Origin: an uncultured Paenibacillus sp. | GTDB lineage: Bacteria > Bacillota > Bacilli > Paenibacillales > Paenibacillaceae | Length of the DNA stretch: 34,847 nucleotides | Reading direction: 5' to 3' | NCBI GenBank assembly: GCA_937895345.1 | Contig: CALAWP010000064.1 | Coordinates: forward strand, 1 to 34,847 | Shown: one piece after another, positions 24,301-29,439 of the stretch | Layout: each line of letters begins with the position of its first letter | Numbering within the stretch: position 1 is the first letter of the stretch | Program-made: the position numbers and the translations under genes | Notes under the pieces: model-generated | What the model was told of the DNA's origin: nothing | Seen by the model: the letters and a program-made list of their open reading frames with translations, nothing else | Databases searched by the model: none

Positions 24301-24794
24301 TGCTGGAGCTTATTGAAGAAGGGCTCGACAGCGGCAAGCGGCTGCTGGTCTTTTCGCAATTTACGGAAATGCTCGGCCTCATTCGGCGGGAGCTGGGTTA
24401 CCGGGGGATATCACACTTCTATTTGGACGGCGCAACGCCGGCCGCCGAGCGGGTCGAGCTGTGCCGCAGGTTCAACGAAGGAGAGCGGGAGCTGTTTCTG
24501 CTGTCGCTGAAGGCGGGAGGAACCGGCCTGAACCTGACCGGGGCGGATACGGTCGTGCTGTACGATTTGTGGTGGAATCCGGCCGTGGAGCAGCAGGCGG
24601 CGGACCGCGCGCACCGCATCGGCCAGAAAAATACGGTGCAGGTCATTCGGCTTGCGGCGCAGGGGACAGTAGAGGAAAAAATGCTGGAGCTGCAGGAGCG
24701 CAAACGGAATTTGATCGACGAGGTGGCCGGGCAAGGCGGGGAATCGATGTCCTCGCTCACGGAGCAGGATATTCGGGAGCTGTTGTCGCTGTAG
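21324..24794 (+). CDS. SWIM-domain SNF2 family DNA helicase/ATPase
   Basis: 1156 residues. N-terminal SWIM zinc finger C69, C71, C81, H83 in CSCLAFYADSHYCKH. A long middle region (about 100-650) is the bacterial SNF2-associated part. The SNF2 motor follows: motif I DEMGLGKT (705-712), motif II DEAQ (829-832) in LDEAQAFKN, motif III LTGTPVENRLDELRS, then the helicase C lobe with VFSQFTEMLGL, LSLKAGGTGLNLT and DRAHRIGQ. It is a DNA translocase that remodels protein-DNA or polymerase complexes (RapA/YwqA relatives). Start ATG 21324 has AAAGGAAC; an earlier ATG at 21189 has no site. A TATAAT at 21185-21190 may be the -10, without a good -35. Confidence 0.93.
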   Translation: MAFHLTKRVIKLLCGPEHTERGEAYVREGAVRWRKADDARDRYVGEVAGKRRCDVVIDIDGNGDVSAECSCLAFYADSHYCKHVAAVLLAVHRDEHGGGDGPARTAPLDGIEVAGSSAALPGQDASGRKNGRFHADGAKHRSRGWFDSREDAEVAQAMLRLLTEGGGEPGRIGAGSALLDNREPARLEVTCRLVPSGHVHLIGIELKLGTKRLYQVHRIKELLEHVSRRVPYPFTKHFTYEHDRHRLAPEDRAVLGKLYDICRQDRFYQDTLYRSGTFYSRSAKEERMLLIPPFAWEGLLAALLEAPIVKVVTTRRQGRLEIDREFEGIAAADASADKLPLRFLFDEDGEEYALRIEGFRELAVLDAYGMAFAEGKLYRLSPAMGRQLAELKRLLGPDGREQLHMPQALLEAFADRALPGLMKLGQVRLSEAVSSRMVYKPLQARLYLDRVRDRLLAGLEFQYGDIVINPLEGIGKPRGGDLILMRDGEKERQILALMEHESFGQTEGGYWIEGDDAEYEFLYEVVPQLEKLLTVYATAAVKLRLAHDMAPPKVSLTWDERTDWLEFKFQLDGIAEKDIRGLVQALEEKRRYYRLPGGALMPLKNEAFEALLRVMNGVGLHHLALHGDTVKLPAVRALALMDEPASPGVKLSGSIRTLLDRLRHPDQQAYPVPAELEPVLREYQAFGYQWMRTLAQYRFGGILADEMGLGKTVQSIAFLASMLESIRERRLPALIVSPASLMYNWLHELSRFAPHIRAVVADGNHTERGLTLGSWGLPGAAQQNDAATPAEDAAGMPDDMPDVIITSYPLLRRDYKAFAGRAFHTLILDEAQAFKNSATQTFQAVRSLQAEYRFALTGTPVENRLDELRSIFEVVFPGLLPDRREFAELPKETVARRVRPFLLRRRKSDVLRELPDKIETVQRSELLPEQKKLYAAYLAKLRQDTLKHLDSGDEIGRLRIRILAGITRLRQICCHPVLFVDGYNGGSAKFEQLLELIEEGLDSGKRLLVFSQFTEMLGLIRRELGYRGISHFYLDGATPAAERVELCRRFNEGERELFLLSLKAGGTGLNLTGADTVVLYDLWWNPAVEQQAADRAHRIGQKNTVQVIRLAAQGTVEEKMLELQERKRNLIDEVAGQGGESMSSLTEQDIRELLSL

Positions 24795-24831
24795 GCCGCT
24801 CCGGCCGGACAATCAAGGAGTCACGCCGCCC

Positions 24832-24874
24832 CCCTCCTTCGCATAGGTTATCGCAACCACGCTGCGAAGGAGGG
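24832..24874 (+). promoter_or_regulatory. hairpin sequestering the ribosome binding site
   Basis: Left arm CCCTCCTTCGCA (24832-24843) and right arm TGCGAAGGAGGG (24863-24874) are perfect 12-base complements over a 19-base loop. The right arm contains the whole Shine-Dalgarno AAGGAGGG of the ferritin-like gene, whose ATG is 8 bases later. No U-run follows, so it is not a terminator. Confidence 0.65.
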
Positions 24875-24882
24875 CACAGACG

Positions 24883-25353
24883 ATGCAACGATCGGGGCAT
24901 CCCCGCAGGGACGCCGCACGGCCGGCCCCTTGGAGCCGAAGCTGCTTCTGTCGGCTGGATCCGGGTTTAATTGCGGATCTGGAGCAAACGCTGCGCGACG
25001 AGCACCAAGCCATCCATTGTTACGCGAAGCTGGCGCAAGCGGCCCCGGACCGGGAACAAAAGAACGACATCCTGGAAATTCGCGAGGACGAAATCGGCCA
25101 CTTCCAAACCTTTGCTCAAATCTACAAGAACCTGATCGGGAGAACGTTTGCCCCTTCCGCGTCGGACGTCTGCTTCGCCGATTACCGGGAAGGGCTGCGC
25201 CGCTCGTTCAAGGATGAAATGGAGGCTTCCCGCCGCTATTTGGATATCGCGGACAGAGCCGGGGATACGCATATTTCCCAGCGTTACCGGCGGGCAGCCG
25301 CCGACGAGCAGCGGCATGCCGTCCGATTGTTGTCCATGCTGACCTTGCCGTAA
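24883..25353 (+). CDS. ferritin-like / rubrerythrin-type di-iron protein
   Basis: 156 residues. A four-helix bundle with ferritin-like ligands in two halves: DEHQAIHCYAKLAQ with EIREDEIGHFQTF, and DEMEASRRYLDIAD with ADEQRHAVRLL. These give the Glu and ExxH pairs expected of a di-iron or di-manganese centre. The first 25 residues (Arg/Pro/Cys rich, WSRSCFCRLDPG) are atypical and hold two cysteines. The initiation codon ATG 24883 is set by AAGGAGGG. It belongs to the small ferritin-like proteins of Bacillales, perhaps in peroxide or iron handling. It starts 88 bases after the helicase and ends 7 bases before the convergent ATPase gene, with no terminator between. Confidence 0.8.
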   Translation: MQRSGHPRRDAARPAPWSRSCFCRLDPGLIADLEQTLRDEHQAIHCYAKLAQAAPDREQKNDILEIREDEIGHFQTFAQIYKNLIGRTFAPSASDVCFADYREGLRRSFKDEMEASRRYLDIADRAGDTHISQRYRRAAADEQRHAVRLLSMLTLP

Positions 25354-25360
25354 ACCGCGG

Positions 25361-26080
25361 TCATTCCTCCATAAACTGTTTGTAGCGGTCCGGCCGGTAT
25401 CCGGCCGCCTCGGCCATCAGGGCGGACAACTCGAGTCCTTGCATCCTCATGTCGTCCATCTCGATGTCCATCCGGATTCTGCCGTCCTGCAAAATGACGG
25501 CCCGGTCGACGGCATGCTCGATTTCGTCCGCCAAATGCGTCGCAATCACAATCGTTTCGTCCTGCTTCAGGCTCGAAATCATCAGCTTCAGAAAGTCGCG
25601 CCTCGCAAAAACGTCCTTGCCGAGAAAAGGCTCATCCATCAGCAAATATTTGGCGCCCCGGGCAAAACCCGCGCATATTTCCGCCTTCGATCGCTGCCCT
25701 CTGGACAGCCGGCCCATCCGCACGTCAGGGTCCAGCTCAAAAAACTCCAGCAAGCGCATATAGCGGACGCCATCGAACCGGGGATAAAAGCCCGCCAAAA
25801 ACTCGCCGTACCTTCTTGGCGTCATGCGAACCGGAAAGCTTCCCTCCTCGGTCATGAACGCCATGAGAGCGTATTGCTCCCGAACCGGACGACCGTCCGC
25901 CGTAACGGTTCCTTCCTCCAATTCGCCCAAGCCCATGATCGTCTTCAGCAGCGTCGTCTTTCCGCTGCCGTTGGCGCCGACGACCGCCGCGACCTGTCCG
26001 TCCGGAATCGTCAAGCTCGGAATGGACAAGCCGATTCGGCCTCCGGGATATACTTTATGAATGCCGGTCAGCTGCAGCAT
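25361..26080 (-). CDS. ABC transporter ATPase (YtrB-like)
   Basis: 239 residues, ATG 26080 with GGAGGAGGGG 4 bases upstream. Walker A GANGSGKTT, signature LSRGQRSKAE, Walker B YLLMDEPFLGKD, and H-switch ATHLADEIEHA. The signature LSRGQ and the short C-terminus with VILQDGRIRMDIEMDDMR are seen in ATPases of YtrA-regulated exporters. It overlaps the end of the preceding gene by 26 bases, so its translation is coupled. With the permease at 27453 and the 460-residue protein it forms a GntR-controlled transporter; by family analogy such systems handle cell-envelope stress or peptide antibiotics. Confidence 0.9.
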   Translation of the reverse strand: MLQLTGIHKVYPGGRIGLSIPSLTIPDGQVAAVVGANGSGKTTLLKTIMGLGELEEGTVTADGRPVREQYALMAFMTEEGSFPVRMTPRRYGEFLAGFYPRFDGVRYMRLLEFFELDPDVRMGRLSRGQRSKAEICAGFARGAKYLLMDEPFLGKDVFARRDFLKLMISSLKQDETIVIATHLADEIEHAVDRAVILQDGRIRMDIEMDDMRMQGLELSALMAEAAGYRPDRYKQFMEE

Positions 26081-27437
26081 GGCGCCCCTCCTCCTCCCCG
26101 TTGATCCCTGCAAAACGAACCGGTTCCAGCATGCGGAATCGGGTCCCGTCATAAGTTAACCCGTATGCGTACGCATCATGAATGTAAGACGACTGAACGC
26201 TGTCGTCATTGACGTCGCTCCTGATTTCTCCTTCATACACGAGCCGCTCGCCCTCGTACGCCCGGATGAGCAGCCGTTTCGGCTTCAAGACGTCATAAGC
26301 GTAGTACTGGTCGGAATTCTGATCGAAAACGACCCCGGCTTCGTACAGCATTCCGTTGCGATAGCTGTATTGCGCATCTCCGTACTCCTCATCGCCGCGG
26401 CTTAACTTCGCCTTGTTCAGAAGGCGCAAGCCGTCGTCGGACAAGGCGACGCTGACGACCATCATCCGCCGCTTCTCGTTCGTCGTCAGGCTGCTCCGGA
26501 ACTTCAGGTTGAGAACGCCGATATCGTCGTCGGCGCTGGCGCCGTAACCTTCATAATAAATCTCCTCGCTCGGAACGGCTTCCGTCTCGGAACCGCCGGA
26601 GGCTTCGGCCATAGCGGGCGCCCTTCCTTTCTCGTCCAGTCTCACTTCTCCGATCATTTGTCCCGAATCGCTGTCGTATCCCCGAACCGCCAGCTTGCCG
26701 TCGAGGAGAACGACGAGCGCCAGCTTGTCGCCCGCCGCTTCGAGCCCCAAAATTTCAAGTCCTTCTCTCCGCTCCGCGGAATTGCCGTTCAAATCGAGCT
26801 CCGCCAGCAGCCGCGATTCCTGTTCCGGGGGCTGCTCGATGGACAGGCGCGAACGCGCATGGAACTTCGTCACTTCGTAAATGCCGCTCGTTCCCTTGTA
26901 ATCGAGGGTGGTCGGAGGCGCGTAAAATATCCGGTCGCCGATGAAAGCCAAACCGTACTCCTGCGCATTCGTAAACGTGTAATATTCATTACTGCTCGCA
27001 TAAGAAAGCCCTGTATCGATCTTTGCGGTGCCGCCTCCGACATGGTGCCGGTTCCGATATTCGTAATAGACGATTTCGAAGTCCGTGCCGGACAAAAAAG
27101 ATGGATGCACTTCGTATTCCCGGTCGTCCCGCTTCAATCTCGCGCCCGGCGAGTAGCGGACGTTTTGGACGTAAAAGGGCTCCTCGTACAGCTCGGTTCG
27201 CTTGCGCAGAACGCCGTTCTCGATCGTAAATGCCGTCCGATGGTAGGAATCCGACACGGCGCCGTCGATGACAAGATCCGCCAGCACGGAAGGATCGCCG
27301 GACAAATGATGAAGCTCGATCGTTTCCCGATCCTTCAAGCCGTATAACCGGACAAAGATCGCCGCGATGACCGCGACGGCCAGAACGGCCGCCGGCAATG
27401 CGGCATGCTTGCGGATCCGTTGCAACATGTTGATCAT
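26055..27437 (-). CDS. unknown membrane-anchored protein of GntR/ABC operon
   Basis: 460 residues, not recognised. One N-terminal membrane segment (ALPAAVLAVAVIAAIFVRLYGL, residues about 13-33), then an extracellular part of about 420 residues dominated by beta-strand patterns with repeated short blocks such as YYEYRNRH, LDYKGTSGIYEV, LALVVLLDGKLAVRGYDSD and MLYEAGVVFDQN, suggestive of a beta-propeller or beta-sandwich. No lipobox. Start ATG 27437 has GGGAGG 8 bases upstream; a TTG at 27443 is less likely. It starts 15 bases after the permease and overlaps the ATPase by 26, so it belongs to the same transcript and may be the extracellular sensor or substrate-binding part of the transporter, similar in place to YtrC/YtrD. 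Confidence 0.7.
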   Translation of the reverse strand: MINMLQRIRKHAALPAAVLAVAVIAAIFVRLYGLKDRETIELHHLSGDPSVLADLVIDGAVSDSYHRTAFTIENGVLRKRTELYEEPFYVQNVRYSPGARLKRDDREYEVHPSFLSGTDFEIVYYEYRNRHHVGGGTAKIDTGLSYASSNEYYTFTNAQEYGLAFIGDRIFYAPPTTLDYKGTSGIYEVTKFHARSRLSIEQPPEQESRLLAELDLNGNSAERREGLEILGLEAAGDKLALVVLLDGKLAVRGYDSDSGQMIGEVRLDEKGRAPAMAEASGGSETEAVPSEEIYYEGYGASADDDIGVLNLKFRSSLTTNEKRRMMVVSVALSDDGLRLLNKAKLSRGDEEYGDAQYSYRNGMLYEAGVVFDQNSDQYYAYDVLKPKRLLIRAYEGERLVYEGEIRSDVNDDSVQSSYIHDAYAYGLTYDGTRFRMLEPVRFAGINGEEEGRHAAADRHS

Positions 27438-27452
27438 CCTCAATTCCTCCCT

Positions 27453-28223
27453 TTAGACGGTTGCCCCTTTTTTCAGCAAAATAATGCCGTGCGCCGCAAA
27501 CCAGCCCGTCAACGCCAGCAGGATGGCACTGTTCAGCCACAAGTTGTAAGGATCGACATACGGTTCGGGAAGCCCGATCCGGTAAACCGCCGCCCGATAT
27601 ATGAGCCACCAGGAGACGGCAATCGGAACGAACCCCCAATATCGGCGGCTTCGTTCGCACAGCGCCCCGTAATATACCCCGGTGATCAAGGCGGCGGCCA
27701 TGCTGACCGTCGACAACAGCCCTTTGACCGTAAAAGGAATGAGCAAGTTCATGAAGTCGGAACGGATGACGGCCAGAAACAATCCGTTATGAATCGGTAC
27801 GACGCTGCCGTCCGTATGCCGAAGCATGCGGTTTTCCGCGATTTCGCAGCCGAGCCAAACGTTCAGCAGCGCCGCCAGCCAGAGCAGCAGAAAGCCAATG
27901 CCGAAAGCTGCCAGTTTGCCGAAAAACAGCGATTCCCGGCTTACCGGAAGCGTCAGCATCGTATAGACGCTTTTGGTCCGCCAGTAGCCGGAATAGACCG
28001 AATACAGCAGCAGGCCGAGCAGCGCCGCCAGACAAAGCACAAAGACGAGCACGCTGCCGGATGTAGCGTAAATTTGCTCGTACCGCTCATATTCGGACAT
28101 AAACCGCTTCATTCTATACGCGATCAGCAGCGGCGGCACGAACAGCGCGGCGGCACAGATGGCCAGCAGCCCGTAAAATATCGCATTAAATTCCTCGTTC
28201 AACAACCGGTAGAACGATTTCAT
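27453..28223 (-). CDS. ABC-2-like permease of GntR operon
   Basis: 256 residues with about six membrane spans, beginning YRLLNEEFNAIFYGLLAICA and LLIAYRMKRFMSEYERYEQIY, then VLVFVLCLAALLGLLLYSVYSG, then a conserved TMLTLPVSRESLFFGKL block characteristic of ABC-2-like permeases that lie beside YtrA-type regulators, and a C-terminal LLALTGWFAAHGIILLKKG. First gene of the operon. I take ATG 28223 with GAGAGAGGG 6 bases upstream (an in-frame TTG at 28229 is possible). An operator copy lies 60 bases upstream and a duplicated leader between. Confidence 0.82.
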   Translation of the reverse strand: MKSFYRLLNEEFNAIFYGLLAICAAALFVPPLLIAYRMKRFMSEYERYEQIYATSGSVLVFVLCLAALLGLLLYSVYSGYWRTKSVYTMLTLPVSRESLFFGKLAAFGIGFLLLWLAALLNVWLGCEIAENRMLRHTDGSVVPIHNGLFLAVIRSDFMNLLIPFTVKGLLSTVSMAAALITGVYYGALCERSRRYWGFVPIAVSWWLIYRAAVYRIGLPEPYVDPYNLWLNSAILLALTGWFAAHGIILLKKGATV

Positions 28224-28224
28224 C

Positions 28225-28266
28225 GGCAACCCTCTCTCATCCCCATAGTTGGCAATCCTCTCTCAT
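28225..28266. repeat. duplicated ribosome-binding leader
   Basis: GGCAACCCTCTCTCAT (28225-28240) and GGCAATCCTCTCTCAT (28251-28266) are 15/16 identical with a 26-base period. On the minus strand each reads ATGAGAGAGG followed by TTGCC and ends just before an ATG, so the ribosome-binding region of the permease gene is present twice; the upstream ATG opens a frame that stops quickly. Confidence 0.6.
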
Positions 28267-28282
28267 TGTCGTGACGGACCAT

Positions 28283-28302
28283 TGTATTACACGAATAATA
28301 CA
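28283..28302. promoter_or_regulatory. GntR (YtrA-type) operator, permease operon
   Basis: Perfect inverted repeat TGTATTA (28283-28289), six bases, TAATACA (28296-28302), 60 bases upstream of the permease ATG. The same pattern occurs at 28811-28830 before the GntR gene. A TACAAT on the minus strand overlaps the site and may be the -10. Confidence 0.8.
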
Positions 28303-28414
28303 TCAAAGGCAGGCAGCGGCCAATGGCCGGTCCCGCCATATGACAACGACTTCGCATCGCGCTGTCTCCGCGGACAGTCGTGCGGCCTTTTGCGGGCAGC
28401 CGGCGGACTTCCTG

Positions 28415-28786
28415 CTACTCCCAATGTTCGCTGATCAGCTCAATGACACGCTTGAAGTCAAGATTGACCGATTTGGCCGAACGGACAAAATCTTGCACCA
28501 GCCCTCTCGTCAGCTCCTCTTCGATCCGGCGCATAATCGCGTCGTCCGTATACAGGACGCTGCCCTGATTGCCGCTTGTGTGCACGTAGCCTTCATCCTC
28601 CATCAGCTTGAACGCCTTCTGCACCGTATTCGGATTGACGTTCAGCTGCAAGGCGATTTCCCTTCGCGACGGCAGACGTTCTCCCGACACCGCAGCCCCG
28701 AGCAGCAGCTGCCGCTTGACATAAGCGGCGATTTGAATATAAACCGGCTCCCTGCCGTCGAGCTTCAGTTCGTAAAAGTGGAGCAA
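28415..28786 (-). CDS. GntR family transcriptional regulator, YtrA subfamily
   Basis: 123 residues. N-terminal winged helix: REPVYIQIAAYVKRQLLLGA, GERLPSRREIALQLNVNPNTVQKAF as the helix-turn-helix and MEDEGYVHTSGNQGSVLY as the wing. The short C-terminal tail of about 50 helical residues, with no large ligand domain, is the YtrA feature. The start TTG 28786 is supported by GGTGAG 7 bases upstream and by alignment of the family start. Members repress an adjacent ABC transporter operon and themselves; both promoters here carry the same perfect palindrome. The inducer is unknown, usually cell-wall antibiotics in this family. The 190 bases between this gene's stop and the permease start hold the operon's operator. 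Confidence 0.9.
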   Translation of the reverse strand: MLHFYELKLDGREPVYIQIAAYVKRQLLLGAAVSGERLPSRREIALQLNVNPNTVQKAFKLMEDEGYVHTSGNQGSVLYTDDAIMRRIEEELTRGLVQDFVRSAKSVNLDFKRVIELISEHWE

Positions 28787-28810
28787 AAGCGTCTCACCGT
28801 CCTTCTTTCA

Positions 28811-28843
28811 TGTATTATAGTCGTAATACACGATCGTTGTAAA
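28811..28843 (-). promoter_or_regulatory. gntR promoter with overlapping operator
   Basis: Minus strand TTTACA (28838-28843), 18-base spacer, TATAAT (28814-28819), 25-30 bases before the TTG start. The perfect inverted repeat TGTATTA-N6-TAATACA (28811-28830) covers the -10, as expected for autorepression. Confidence 0.75.
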
Positions 28844-28860
28844 GGGCAGACACGCAAGCA

Positions 28861-28888
28861 AACCGGCCTGTTTGGCTTCAGGCCGGTT
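28861..28888. other. 10-bp hairpin upstream of gntR
   Basis: AACCGGCCTG / CAGGCCGGTT perfect stem with an 8-base loop TTTGGCTT. On the minus strand it is followed by TGCTTGC, a poor U-run, so it may be a weak terminator isolating the gntR promoter from transcription of the surface-protein gene. Confidence 0.4.
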
Positions 28889-28892
28889 CAGT

Positions 28893-29170
28893 CATGTCCG
28901 TATGGGGCGTCTGTGTGCTGCTTCGTGCGCGAAATTCCTGTCGATCGGATAATGTGCCTGGTGCCTCTATGTTGCTGTGGCGCGTCTTCAGTTGCTTCGT
29001 GCTCGAAGTTCCTGTTGTTCAGACAATTGCCTGGTGCTTCAATGTTACTGTGGTGCGTCTTGAGTTGCTTCGTACGCGAAGTTACTGTAGTTCGGATAAT
29101 GTGCCTGGTGCCTCAATGTTACTGTGGTGCGCCTAGTGCAGCTTTTGGCCCTGATGTTCCTGTAGTCCGG
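28893..29170. repeat. 74-bp imperfect tandem repeat, about 3.5 copies
   Basis: Units begin with GCTTCGT at 28920, 28994 and 29067 and a partial unit at 29141 (periods 74, 73, 74), preceded by a fragment from 28893. Conserved blocks inside each unit are GAAGTTCCTGT, GGATAATGTGCCTGGTGCCT and ATGTTACTGTGGTGCGTCTT. Copies differ by about 15-20 percent by eye, so the array is old or diversified. No start/stop structure in any frame persists through the units (period 74 is not a multiple of 3), so it is not coding. Confidence 0.75.
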
Positions 29171-29224
29171 GTATAGACCGAAGTATGAACGCGAGCCGGC
29201 AGTAATCGAACCCAACCGGCTCGC

Positions 29225-29407
29225 AAATGGACATCCGAGACGCTTAGAACACAAAATATGCAAGTGGCTCGCTATAACGGTCATCCGCGCACCTTAGCAC
29301 AAATTTTGCCCCCGCCAACGGACATTACCCGCGTTTAAGCTTCTCTCATGACCGTTACCCGTCTCAAGCTTATTTATAATGCTTCCTAAGCTGCACTCAT
29401 GTCCGTT
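29225..29407. repeat. degenerate direct and inverted intergenic repeats
   Basis: Related segments beginning AACGGACAT or AACGGTCAT: direct copies near 29225 (AATGGACATCC then CGCTTAG), 29275 (AACGGTCATCCGCGC then CCTTAGCAC) and 29315 (AACGGACATTACCCGCG), and inverted copies at 29348-29407 where ATGACCGTT and, after CTAAGC, ATGTCCGTT are the reverse complements. The block sits directly downstream of the surface-protein gene and may replace its terminator, but no U-run hairpin was found. Confidence 0.55.
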
Positions 29408-29439
29408 AAAGCTCCGTCTGATGAAAACTGCCCGCTAAC

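Noticed and set aside
28893..29170. Replication origin iterons
   Set aside because: No replication initiator gene, no AT-rich unwinding region and 74-bp units much longer than typical iterons.
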